Below the pieces are notes generated by a model. That model had not been told where the DNA came from, made no database searches, and saw nothing but the letters and a program-made list of their open reading frames with translations. From positions 1 to 39,142 of the IMG/VR virus record IMGVR_UViG_3300043099_000404: a stretch of 39,142 nucleotides of DNA. The stretch is one strand, 5' to 3'. This document shows positions 17,998-25,152 of the stretch, in pieces. Position numbers and translations under genes: made by a program. The first letter of the stretch is position 1; every line of letters starts with the position of its first letter. This DNA comes from a virus.

Positions 17998-18768
17998 CTA
18001 CGCTGCCCTCCTACGGAAGCCTTGGATGCCTGTACGCTGCCTTGAAGAGCTAGCCATTTGTTCTGAACTGAATCCTGTCATTGCAGGAGTCCTTTGTATC
18101 GTTGCAGCTTGACGCTCAACACCAATTGGTTGAAGAGGGTTCCAACCGGAGACCTGCTCAGATTCTCCTCCAATCTGATCAATTGGGGTAAATCCAGGAA
18201 GGGAAGCAATCTGTGATTGATACTGACGGATAGCCTGCTCAGATGCCTGATTGGCCTCATCGAAGGCTGCTCGTTGCTGAGAGTTGATGGCTTGTGACTG
18301 AGACATAGCCATGTCCAACATTGACTGAAATCCTCCAAGAGACTGATCAGCTTGAGAGCGAATCATGTCTAGCTGAGAGGCAATGCTGCGGGAAGATTCA
18401 CCCATAATAGAGCCAATCACCTCAGACTGCCGACTGGTAAATGCAGATAGCCTATTGTTCTGTTTATCCAGGTAGTCACTGTACCTGGCTGCATCAATAG
18501 CGTTACGAGTAGAGCCTTGAGTAAGCCAGCGCTCGCTGTTGCTGAATCCAGGTAGTTTGGCAACCGAAGCAACTACTTCCTGCTGAGTTACCTTGCCATC
18601 CTTACTGAATCCCTTTAAGGTCTGCTTGACGCTCTTCCAGTCTTCAGGCCTGAACTCTTTGTCATTGGCTGCAAAGGTTTGAGGCAGACTCTCCTTTAGT
18701 GGGCGAAGTAAGTCACGCTTGAGGTTGACCTTACCTTGCCCTTCTATTTTTACTTGCTTCTTAGACAC
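17998..18768 (-). CDS. Putative virion-associated protein upstream of portal (T7 gp7.3 position)
   Basis: The 256-residue protein has a basic N-terminus and a Ser/Gln/Ala-rich helical core (105-190). An EF-hand-like stretch, SKDGKVTQQEV, lies near residue 55; only the DGxVxxxE half of the loop is kept, so calcium binding is doubtful. In T7 this slot holds gp7.3, a Gln/Ser-rich particle protein needed for adsorption and tail assembly, and the composition is similar. The assignment is positional. The gene is translationally linked to the portal gene through TAGTGATG. Confidence 0.55.
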   Translation of the reverse strand: MSKKQVKIEGQGKVNLKRDLLRPLKESLPQTFAANDKEFRPEDWKSVKQTLKGFSKDGKVTQQEVVASVAKLPGFSNSERWLTQGSTRNAIDAARYSDYLDKQNNRLSAFTSRQSEVIGSIMGESSRSIASQLDMIRSQADQSLGGFQSMLDMAMSQSQAINSQQRAAFDEANQASEQAIRQYQSQIASLPGFTPIDQIGGESEQVSGWNPLQPIGVERQAATIQRTPAMTGFSSEQMASSSRQRTGIQGFRRRAA

Positions 18769-18946
18769 TGCTGTACTCCTTTAGTCGTCGGATAACTTCA
18801 ATGGCTCCAGCTTGATAGCCAAGCTCAAATTCACCCACTGATACACGAGGGTGCGTATCGGGGAAGCAGTTTTCAAGGGTCTTTACCATCGACTGGATGT
18901 CATGTGGCAGAGTCAGGTCAAGCACGGAGCCGGTGATGTTAGCCAT
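18761..18946 (-). CDS. Small hypothetical protein
   Basis: A 61-residue product beginning MANITGSVLDLTLPHDIQSM, with an amphipathic second half ending RRLKEYSSV. ATG 18946 overlaps the nrdB stop by 8 bp (TATGGCTAA). The frame also extends to a TTG at 18976, which is less likely. Its 3' end overlaps the next gene's start. No family is recognised. Its place between nrdB and the head genes suggests expression with either group. Confidence 0.6.
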   Translation of the reverse strand: MANITGSVLDLTLPHDIQSMVKTLENCFPDTHPRVSVGEFELGYQAGAIEVIRRLKEYSSV

Positions 18947-19664
18947 ATTGGGGGAGGTCGGTGTTGGAAGCTTCAAAGAAGGCAGGCATTCTGGATCGTT
19001 TGGTGTCGCTCAATCCAGGAGCCTTGCCACGTTCATAGAGGGAATCTGACTGTGCAAGCCAGAAGTCTTTGTCCAGGTATTTGTTGGAGCTGGACTTGAG
19101 GCCATCAATCACCCATCCCACAGTCGCTCGGCGTAGTCGATTGAGACTTTGCGTCGATTTGAGTCCAAGCTCAGAGCAGACCATTGAGTGGACGGCAACG
19201 TGAACTTGCTCGTCTCGGCTGATGTCGGCTGCGGTTGTTCGGATTCCGATGTCACCGTTGAATCGGTAGAAGGGGAGAAGTACGAAGAAGACACTGCGCT
19301 CTAGGATTGCTGCTTTGAGGATTGGATGTTCAGGTGCCTCGATCCACGCCTTCAGGACATGAGCACCTTCACGCTCTGCTCGATCGTCTGTGCCGTGGGC
19401 CTCGATCACGAAGTCCAGGGCCTGGTCGTGTCGCTCCTCGTCTCTGACGTTGCTCTCTAGGGCCTCTACAACACCCTTGGTGCCCGGTAGATCCTTGCGG
19501 AGAGCTTCCCTGAGGAAGTCAGCCACAGGCAGCTCCAGGCGCCTCAGAGCAAGGGCTCGGTACATGGACTCTTCGGAGCCCTCAACCAGACGGCCACGTT
19601 GAACAGCAACAGGCGTCCACTTACGTTTACGACTAATGACTTGTAGGTATGGGGAATCGGCCAT
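18939..19664 (-). CDS. nrdB: Ribonucleotide reductase class I small (beta) subunit, tyrosine-less
   Basis: The 241-residue ferritin-like protein carries four-helix metal ligands: probable Glu44, then Glu76-x-x-His79, Glu122 and Glu152-x-x-His155. The spacing is as in R2 proteins but the chain is short (E. coli NrdB 376 aa). The residue four after His79, which carries the tyrosyl radical in canonical class Ia/Ib enzymes, is Leu83, so a normal Tyr radical cannot form there. Short podoviral RNRs of this type have been reclassified as class I with non-canonical small subunits. It activates the large subunit encoded 2 bp upstream; both supply dNTPs for phage DNA. The metal content is unknown. Confidence 0.88.
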   Translation of the reverse strand: MADSPYLQVISRKRKWTPVAVQRGRLVEGSEESMYRALALRRLELPVADFLREALRKDLPGTKGVVEALESNVRDEERHDQALDFVIEAHGTDDRAEREGAHVLKAWIEAPEHPILKAAILERSVFFVLLPFYRFNGDIGIRTTAADISRDEQVHVAVHSMVCSELGLKSTQSLNRLRRATVGWVIDGLKSSSNKYLDKDFWLAQSDSLYERGKAPGLSDTKRSRMPAFFEASNTDLPQYG

Positions 19665-19666
19665 GA

Positions 19667-21070
19667 CTATTCACTGCAGGCTGAGCAGAAGTTATCGTTT
19701 TGATCAATAGAGCAGGACTCATCAAGATTGAAGAAATCCTTGTAGTCGTCATCAAGTGCAGCCAGAGCATCGTCTTTCGACTGGGTATCTGGCATGACCT
19801 GGAGAGAGTAGTAGAGAGACGTTTGTGGGGAGTTGAGCCAGTCTTCTAGGAAGGCTTCGTCGTAAGTGACGACATCACTCCAGCTGTTGTAGGAGTAACC
19901 GTGGAACAACCCAGTCTTCTGGAACAGCAGGACGATGCCATCTACGACCTTGTTGTACGTCCTCCAGCCTACCTCAGAAGCAATCTCGATGTCAGGAGGG
20001 TATGTGTAAGACAGAACACCAAAGGTGCCACTGTCTCGATCAACCTCTCGGCTGATAGGAGGTGCAATTTCTGGAGCAGTAGTGTAGCCCCGGAGATCCT
20101 TGTTTTGGTAAGAGCAGCTGGCTGTGGGAGCGATACAAAAGGCACGTTCCATTCCAGCATTGCGAGCTACGCTGGCTGCACGATTGATACCAAGGGCAAG
20201 GTAAAAGACTGCAGCATTGGCGGGAGTGACTGTGGTGATTTCTCCTTCATGGTAGGCTTCAAGAGCTTCACCAAACTGGTAGTAGCTGATCTTGTTCTGA
20301 GCCAGGAAGTTGGCTAGTCCTAGATTTCCCAATCCAACTTGACGATCCACATCAGGACTAAGGTACTCACCAGTGCTGCCCACACCTGTCCTTGCGTGGA
20401 GAGCAACCAACTCCTCCATTGCTTTTGGGAAGACATAAGCGAGGCTGCCGGTTGTGCAGGCTCCAAGGTTGACATGCTGGAGGAGGCAGGTTCCACGAGA
20501 TTGAAGGTAGACTTCAAGGCAGACGTTTCCATAGATTCTATCGCCTTCTTCGTTGTAACGGATTTTGTTAAGCCAAATGTCGCCACGCTTGATACCCTCA
20601 AGCAAAGCTGGAATGACTCCATATCTGGCATCTTCAAGTAAGTGCTCATCGACATCAACACACCTCTTCACCCAAGGTAGCTGGGCACGAGGAGTATTGA
20701 TAAACTCAAGTATGTCAGGGTGATCATAATCAAGGTGAAGCACCACTGCTCCATTCTTGTAGACACCACCACGCCTAAGGGTCTCATTCAGGGACGAATA
20801 GATGCGAGCAAAAGAAACTGGCCCAGAAGAAACAAGACCACGGCCATTGTCAGCTCCAGCGGGGCGTAGCTTAGAAAGATGGACCGCGCAACCAGCACCA
20901 TTGCGAAGAGCGTGGGAGACAAAACGCCAAGAAGCTTCAATACCGTTCGGACCCTCCATAGAGTCCTCGACAACAAAGACCGTGCAGGAAACGGGGAGCC
21001 GTGATTCGGGGTTGTCGATCCAGGATTGAACACGGCCAGTGCGAGCAATAGGGTTTGCAGATTCGGTCAT
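19667..21070 (-). CDS. nrdA: Ribonucleotide reductase class I large (alpha) subunit, short form
   Basis: The 467-residue enzyme retains the catalytic core: Cys29 and Cys205 as the likely disulfide pair, the active-site triad Asn182-x-Cys184-x-Glu186, and a phosphate-loop-like APTASCSYQN. The Tyr420-Tyr421 dyad near the C-terminus, diagnostic of class I radical transfer, is also present, with a terminal Cys462-x-x-Cys465 shuttle. It lacks the N-terminal ATP-cone of full-length NrdA (about 760 aa), so dATP shut-off is probably absent. It reduces ribonucleotides to deoxyribonucleotides with the adjacent NrdB. The start ATG overlaps the previous stop (CTATGACC). Similar short enzymes were once called class II; the YY dyad and the neighbouring nrdB argue against that. 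Confidence 0.92.
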   Translation of the reverse strand: MTESANPIARTGRVQSWIDNPESRLPVSCTVFVVEDSMEGPNGIEASWRFVSHALRNGAGCAVHLSKLRPAGADNGRGLVSSGPVSFARIYSSLNETLRRGGVYKNGAVVLHLDYDHPDILEFINTPRAQLPWVKRCVDVDEHLLEDARYGVIPALLEGIKRGDIWLNKIRYNEEGDRIYGNVCLEVYLQSRGTCLLQHVNLGACTTGSLAYVFPKAMEELVALHARTGVGSTGEYLSPDVDRQVGLGNLGLANFLAQNKISYYQFGEALEAYHEGEITTVTPANAAVFYLALGINRAASVARNAGMERAFCIAPTASCSYQNKDLRGYTTAPEIAPPISREVDRDSGTFGVLSYTYPPDIEIASEVGWRTYNKVVDGIVLLFQKTGLFHGYSYNSWSDVVTYDEAFLEDWLNSPQTSLYYSLQVMPDTQSKDDALAALDDDYKDFFNLDESCSIDQNDNFCSACSE

Positions 21071-21315
21071 AGGTGTGGATTCTCGATAAAGTGATCAATG
21101 TGCTCTACGTCTTCTAGTTCAAGCCACTCAAGGAACTCCCAAGAGTCTAGGTGGGGCTTGCCTCGTAACTCTAGGAGCCTCTCGTTTTTCTTGTACCAGG
21201 CCCTGTAGCAATCTGGATGTGAGGACCATACTGGTCGGCCAGTGCGAACATCCACATCGATTAAATAGGCCCTGGTGTTTAGGTCAGGCTCTGTACCCAG
21301 AACTACAGGGCTCAT
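21067..21315 (-). CDS. Hypothetical protein upstream of nrdA
   Basis: An 82-residue acidic product rich in Trp, His and Leu. A Trp/Tyr cluster (WSSHPDCYRAWYKKN) lies in the middle, and the C-terminal helix is SWEFLEWLELEDVEHIDHF. It overlaps nrdA by 4 bp (ATGA) and starts 2 bp after the MazG-like gene, so it belongs to the nucleotide-metabolism block. No family is recognised. Confidence 0.62.
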   Translation of the reverse strand: MSPVVLGTEPDLNTRAYLIDVDVRTGRPVWSSHPDCYRAWYKKNERLLELRGKPHLDSWEFLEWLELEDVEHIDHFIENPHL

Positions 21316-21317
21316 GG

Positions 21318-21677
21318 TTAGACGAGATCGTTGAGGAATGGAGGTATGTAGTCAGGACCCTTGAGTACCTTACCAGCTGAGTTCTTGAGGCACTTACCGT
21401 TAACCAGCTTGGTCATGTTGGACTGATGCACCCGCTCTAGGGCTTGATCAAGATCCCAACCACGAGCAGCTGCGAACTGGTAGCACACGTACACCAGGTC
21501 GGAAAGCTCCTTGAGCTGGTCTACCCTAGCACCGTTGGTCTCAACCTCACAGCAGAACTCATTGTACTCCTCAAAGATCAGATCAAGTTGACCTTGGATA
21601 AGTCTAGGGTCATCGCTATGGATAGGCTGCTCCATTGCGGAACGGAACTCGTAGGCTTCTTGGATACGTTGGGTCAT
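21318..21677 (-). CDS. mazG: MazG-like nucleoside triphosphate pyrophosphohydrolase
   Basis: A 119-residue all-alpha protein with the MazG/PRA-PH metal-site pattern: EEYNEF (ExxxE) near residue 36, and KELSDLVYVCYQFAAARGWD (ExxD) near 57-75. Next come ALERVHQSNMTKL and the KGPDYIPPFL end typical of phage MazG-like proteins. Family members hydrolyse (d)NTPs to monophosphates; cyanophage versions have been proposed to act on unusual dNTPs or on nucleotide pools. It lies among DNA replication and RNR genes, fitting pool control. Confidence 0.85.
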   Translation of the reverse strand: MTQRIQEAYEFRSAMEQPIHSDDPRLIQGQLDLIFEEYNEFCCEVETNGARVDQLKELSDLVYVCYQFAAARGWDLDQALERVHQSNMTKLVNGKCLKNSAGKVLKGPDYIPPFLNDLV

Positions 21678-22168
21678 TGAGAAACTCCATCAAGTCGGTC
21701 AGCTACCAGCTTAGCATAGCCAGCAATGTCGTGCCAGGAATCCGAGTAGTTTGGATCCCCATTTACAATTCTCCCGATTTTGTGGAAGATCATGTGGAGA
21801 GCCTCCTTTTGATCAGACTGCAGTTGCTTGTCACGACGCTCCAGTTCATCCCCAACAAACCCAAGAAGGGCTTGTGTGACAAAGGCATGATCAGTGAACT
21901 TGCCGTAGCGTCCACCTCGCTCCTTGAGGAGGTCTTCAGTGTTGATCTGAGTCACCGGTTGATTGTTGATTGAATAGCTCACGGTAGGCTGGGTTGTTGC
22001 GGATTCGATAGAGTTGCCAGCTCGATACCAATCTTCCCAGGGGTCCTTTACGGTATCCGAGTCGGTCGAACCAGAGTCGGATTCGGATACAGGTTCCAAG
22101 GTAGATTCGGTTGATTTGCTGAGCATACGCTCTGAATTGGAGGACAAGATAAGCCGGTAAGTTGCCAT
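21674..22168 (-). CDS. DUF6378-type phage protein
   Basis: The 164-residue protein has a low-complexity Ser/Thr/Glu-rich N-terminal half (15-75). A conserved C-terminal domain opens LLKERGGRYGKFTDHA and continues DQKEALHMIFHKIGRIVNGD and SWHDIAGYAKLVADRL. That signature is common in phages, often near nucleotide-metabolism genes, and I recognise it as the DUF6378 type. Its function is unknown; conserved His, Lys and Asp in the helices hint at a MazG-like or metal-binding fold. The 3' end overlaps the mazG start by 4 bp. Confidence 0.72.
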   Translation of the reverse strand: MATYRLILSSNSERMLSKSTESTLEPVSESDSGSTDSDTVKDPWEDWYRAGNSIESATTQPTVSYSINNQPVTQINTEDLLKERGGRYGKFTDHAFVTQALLGFVGDELERRDKQLQSDQKEALHMIFHKIGRIVNGDPNYSDSWHDIAGYAKLVADRLDGVSQ

Positions 22169-22198
22169 AAATAGAACATAGAATGATGAAGATAGAGA

Positions 22199-23014
22199 TC
22201 AATTCAACCCAGGCAGTGGTGGAGGGGTCCATAGATGCACGTCGTTGTTTTCGTATTCGCCTGGGCGAAGGATTCGGGCTAGAGTGGCATTGCGGATAGC
22301 GTCCTCTTCAGTGAGACCAGCCTTTAGGTACTCCCCTAGGATAGCAGCCCACCACCGTTCCCTGGGGGTGTTGTCGAGAATCTTCTTGGCAGCTACCTCA
22401 CCCTTACCGGGGATCCCCTTGTAACCATCTACCGGGTCTCCGGTGATGATCTGCTGGTAGAAGAAGTAGTCAGCCTCCTGTTCTGTGACAGTGAACTCTT
22501 GCTTCTCGTCATAGTGGCGACAAGCAATCTGCTTCATGTCCTTATCAGGTGAGACGAGGATGAAGTCATTGTCATCGAGATGGCAGTCAATACCGAGGGA
22601 ATCATCCGCTTCAATGTTTGGGTAGGTACGTGTAGGGTAGTTCTCGTCACACCACTGAAGAAGGCGTTTGTATCCTACAGGCTTCCTCTTGATACGCTGG
22701 CCCTTGTATTCAGGGTCAACCACCTTACGGAAGTTGGTGTGGTGTGAGAAGTAGAGGATCACATCGTCCGTCTCAAACTGCCTCCTGAGGCTGGTCAAGA
22801 CTGACTCAAAGGATCTGACGACCTCCTTGAAGTTGGACGAAATGGTGATCAGGTCTTCTCCCCAATCTAGCTCCTCTTCATTTTGCTGACAAGCACGGTA
22901 AGCGTAAAAGTCAGCGTCGATGCGTAGCTGTGTCTCAGTGGCAGTCTGCCCAGCTTTCACCTTCTTTGGCTTCCGCTGCGAGGGGTACTTTGAGTTTGAA
23001 GTGTTTTCCGACAT
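22199..23014 (-). CDS. 5'-3' exonuclease (T7 gp6-like, FEN/PIN fold)
   Basis: The 271-residue protein carries the flap-nuclease acidic residues in order: RIDADF near residue 33, EADDSL near 137, VSPDKDMKQI near 155 and ITGDPVDGYKGIPGKGEVAAKKIL near 190-213, the last being the helix-hairpin-helix DNA-binding segment. T7 gp6 removes primers and degrades host DNA. The gene starts within the DNA polymerase 3' end (80-bp overlap) and has no clear Shine-Dalgarno at 23014, so the N-terminal 30 Lys/Ser-rich residues may be overextended. Confidence 0.92.
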   Translation of the reverse strand: MSENTSNSKYPSQRKPKKVKAGQTATETQLRIDADFYAYRACQQNEEELDWGEDLITISSNFKEVVRSFESVLTSLRRQFETDDVILYFSHHTNFRKVVDPEYKGQRIKRKPVGYKRLLQWCDENYPTRTYPNIEADDSLGIDCHLDDNDFILVSPDKDMKQIACRHYDEKQEFTVTEQEADYFFYQQIITGDPVDGYKGIPGKGEVAAKKILDNTPRERWWAAILGEYLKAGLTEEDAIRNATLARILRPGEYENNDVHLWTPPPLPGLN

Positions 23015-24704
23015 TAGGCATGGTTGAGGTTAGGACTGTCTTCACAACTTCAGCTATGATTGGGGTGCAAGCAAGCTGTATTTCATCATGGATAAAGCCT
23101 AGAGGCTGGTAGTTAACCCCAGGGATTAGACCATAGCGTTCAAGGATTCCGTAGCTGTCTACCAGCCACTTCTTGCACACAATCGCACCAGCTGACTGAA
23201 GCAGGTAGTTCAGGGCAGCGTGCTTCTTCCCTTGGAGCCTGATAGGTCTACCGTCAAGTCCCTTAAGAATGTCACCATCAGCCTTCTTGGCTACAGCTTG
23301 AAGTAGTTGACCAAGACCTGGGATAGCTGCAGTGAACTTGGCTCGGATCTCCTTGCCTAGTTTGACTGCAGCCTTACCCTTAACGGTTGAGTCTGTTGTT
23401 ACCCCAAGCTTCTCATCACCCGCACCGTAGATGAAGGCGTAGGTGATGCTCTTTACCTGCTTCCTTGATACTCCGATTGCATCAGCGTTGATTTGGTGGA
23501 TGTCACCGTTCACCACGATGTCAGCGAAGCGCCCTCCATCGAAGAAGGCGAGGTAGTGGCCGAGCATCCGAAGCTCAAGACCAGAGGCGTCTGCCCCGAT
23601 CTGAACCATCCCCTCTGGGGGCACGAAGAGAGCCCTGCAGCGGGGGTCTGAGGCCACCTGACCCAGGTTGGGGTTGGAGTGGGCATTGCGCCCCGTGTTG
23701 GTTGCCAGGACGCACCTGTGGTGGATCCTACCTTCAGGGGTGACCCGCTGGAGCCAGGAGTTCTTCCCAGAGGAGAGCTGGCCTAGGGCCTTCTGTAGAT
23801 CGAGGAGGCGGGCAAAGGTCTTGGCCTCTTCCGTCCCAATCCCAAGAAGAACGGTTTCGTCAATCTTGGGTTTCCCGGTGTCAGTCTTCTCTTCAGGCTT
23901 CCACCCTCTCCAGGTTTGAAAGGCCCAGGCAATGTGGTCGCGGCTTGTGGGATTGAACTCCTTCAGCTTGGTACACACTGCCCCCTTGATGTAGCCCTTG
24001 GACTTATTGTCTCTGGCTGGAGTAAACTTGGATCCCTCGACGTAAGGGAATTTGTCACGCATGGCGTCTGCCAGCGAGCAGCTCTCCTGCTGTAGTTCAA
24101 GCTCAAGAGTCTGTGCAGCCTTCACATCAAAGGGCCACCCCAGGAACTCCTGCTGGGCCATAATGCGGGCACACTCATGCTCCAACTGAATGGAAGGGCC
24201 ATGCTCCTCGATGAACTTACTGAATCTACCAAACAGTGTGGCAGATACAATAACATCTTGAGTACAGTAGTCCTCCATCTCTTGGGACCACTCCTTCCAG
24301 TCTGTGTTGTGGCAGAAGCCATCCTTGTACTCACCCAACCGGTAGCCCCAAGCTTCAAGGCTGTGGCGGCCATAGAGCTTGACTGGCATCCTGATAGGCT
24401 TCTGCCTGAAGTCCCGGTTGAGGATGTCAGGGAACCTCATCTGACTGAGGATCAAGGTGTCGATGACATCTCGCTCATGGAAGTTATCAGGGAAGAACTG
24501 CTTCAGTACAGGGATGTCGAACGAGACGATGTTGTGGCCTACAAGAAGCTCAGCATCGGATAGTAATCGCACGCCATCAAGCAAGTAGCCTTCCCTGAAT
24601 CTATGCACATGGCCGTGATCAAGATCCCGTGCAACAATGCAGTGGATCTTGGATAGCCCCTGGCGAGGAAGGCCATCCGTTTCAATGTCAAAGGCTAGGC
24701 GCAT
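22935..24704 (-). CDS. Family A DNA polymerase (T7 gp5-like)
   Basis: Start ATG 24704 gives MRLAFDIETDGL, the exonuclease I motif (Asp6, Glu8). Exo II (GHNIVSFD, about 56-63) and Exo III (DYCTQDV) follow, so proofreading is kept. Polymerase motif A is GADASGLELRML, motif B RKQVKSITYAFIYGAG and motif C FIHDEIQL. Motif B has Tyr at the position of T7 Tyr526 / E. coli Phe762. At 589 aa it is about 115 residues shorter than T7 gp5 (704 aa). This suggests loss or reduction of the thioredoxin-binding insertion, so its processivity partner is uncertain. An upstream in-frame start at 24749 would add an unconserved tail inside the preceding gene. Confidence 0.96.
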   Translation of the reverse strand: MRLAFDIETDGLPRQGLSKIHCIVARDLDHGHVHRFREGYLLDGVRLLSDAELLVGHNIVSFDIPVLKQFFPDNFHERDVIDTLILSQMRFPDILNRDFRQKPIRMPVKLYGRHSLEAWGYRLGEYKDGFCHNTDWKEWSQEMEDYCTQDVIVSATLFGRFSKFIEEHGPSIQLEHECARIMAQQEFLGWPFDVKAAQTLELELQQESCSLADAMRDKFPYVEGSKFTPARDNKSKGYIKGAVCTKLKEFNPTSRDHIAWAFQTWRGWKPEEKTDTGKPKIDETVLLGIGTEEAKTFARLLDLQKALGQLSSGKNSWLQRVTPEGRIHHRCVLATNTGRNAHSNPNLGQVASDPRCRALFVPPEGMVQIGADASGLELRMLGHYLAFFDGGRFADIVVNGDIHQINADAIGVSRKQVKSITYAFIYGAGDEKLGVTTDSTVKGKAAVKLGKEIRAKFTAAIPGLGQLLQAVAKKADGDILKGLDGRPIRLQGKKHAALNYLLQSAGAIVCKKWLVDSYGILERYGLIPGVNYQPLGFIHDEIQLACTPIIAEVVKTVLTSTMPNVGKHFKLKVPLAAEAKEGESWADCH

Positions 24705-25149
24705 TGAATTGTGATTTAGGGTTACTGAACTCAGACAAGAGACCCTCAAATAGCTTCACACGGGTAGCCTTGCGAGCTAGAAGTCCTGGCCCCGGATGTA
24801 GGCACTGAGCCAAACTACGCACAGCTACTGTGGCATTCCACCAAGCTGAGTACTCCAATTCAGAGTCCACAACAACGGCGTTGTAAATAATCCCATTCTT
24901 CTCTATCTTGAAGCTGCTGTTAGGGAAGTAAGTTGATTCCTCCCAGAAACCTGTTTCTCCTGATCGGAGCCTATTAAAATGCTCCCGTCTGATTACAAAA
25001 TCAATGTCCCCAGGATTTACGCCAGGCAAGCCGTAAGCAGCAGTGCCAGTGATAAAGAAGAAGTTTTGAATCCCAGAAACAGGACTCCCGTTAATCAAGT
25101 CAGTAAAGACTAATGCTTCAGCAACCCTTTGATTGAGTGTCAGTTTCAT
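24688..25149 (-). CDS. Nucleotidyltransferase-fold protein
   Basis: The 153-residue protein shows ITGTAAYG (34-40) followed by GDIDFVI (Asp48, Asp50). This is the G-S/T-x-AxG plus DxD signature of the polymerase-beta/MNT nucleotidyltransferase superfamily. The third catalytic acid could be Asp75 or a residue in the VVVDSELEYS strand (about 93-97). Such folds transfer NMP groups to proteins, RNA or small molecules; the substrate here is unknown. It is inserted between helicase and polymerase genes, an unusual addition to the T7 replication block, and overlaps the polymerase start by 17 bp. Confidence 0.7.
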   Translation of the reverse strand: MKLTLNQRVAEALVFTDLINGSPVSGIQNFFFITGTAAYGLPGVNPGDIDFVIRREHFNRLRSGETGFWEESTYFPNSSFKIEKNGIIYNAVVVDSELEYSAWWNATVAVRSLAQCLHPGPGLLARKATRVKLFEGLLSEFSNPKSQFNAPSL

Positions 25150-25152
25150 AGC

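Noticed and set aside
19667-21070. Class II (B12-dependent) ribonucleotide reductase
   Set aside because: The Tyr-Tyr radical-transfer dyad and the adjacent NrdB gene indicate class I, despite the short length.
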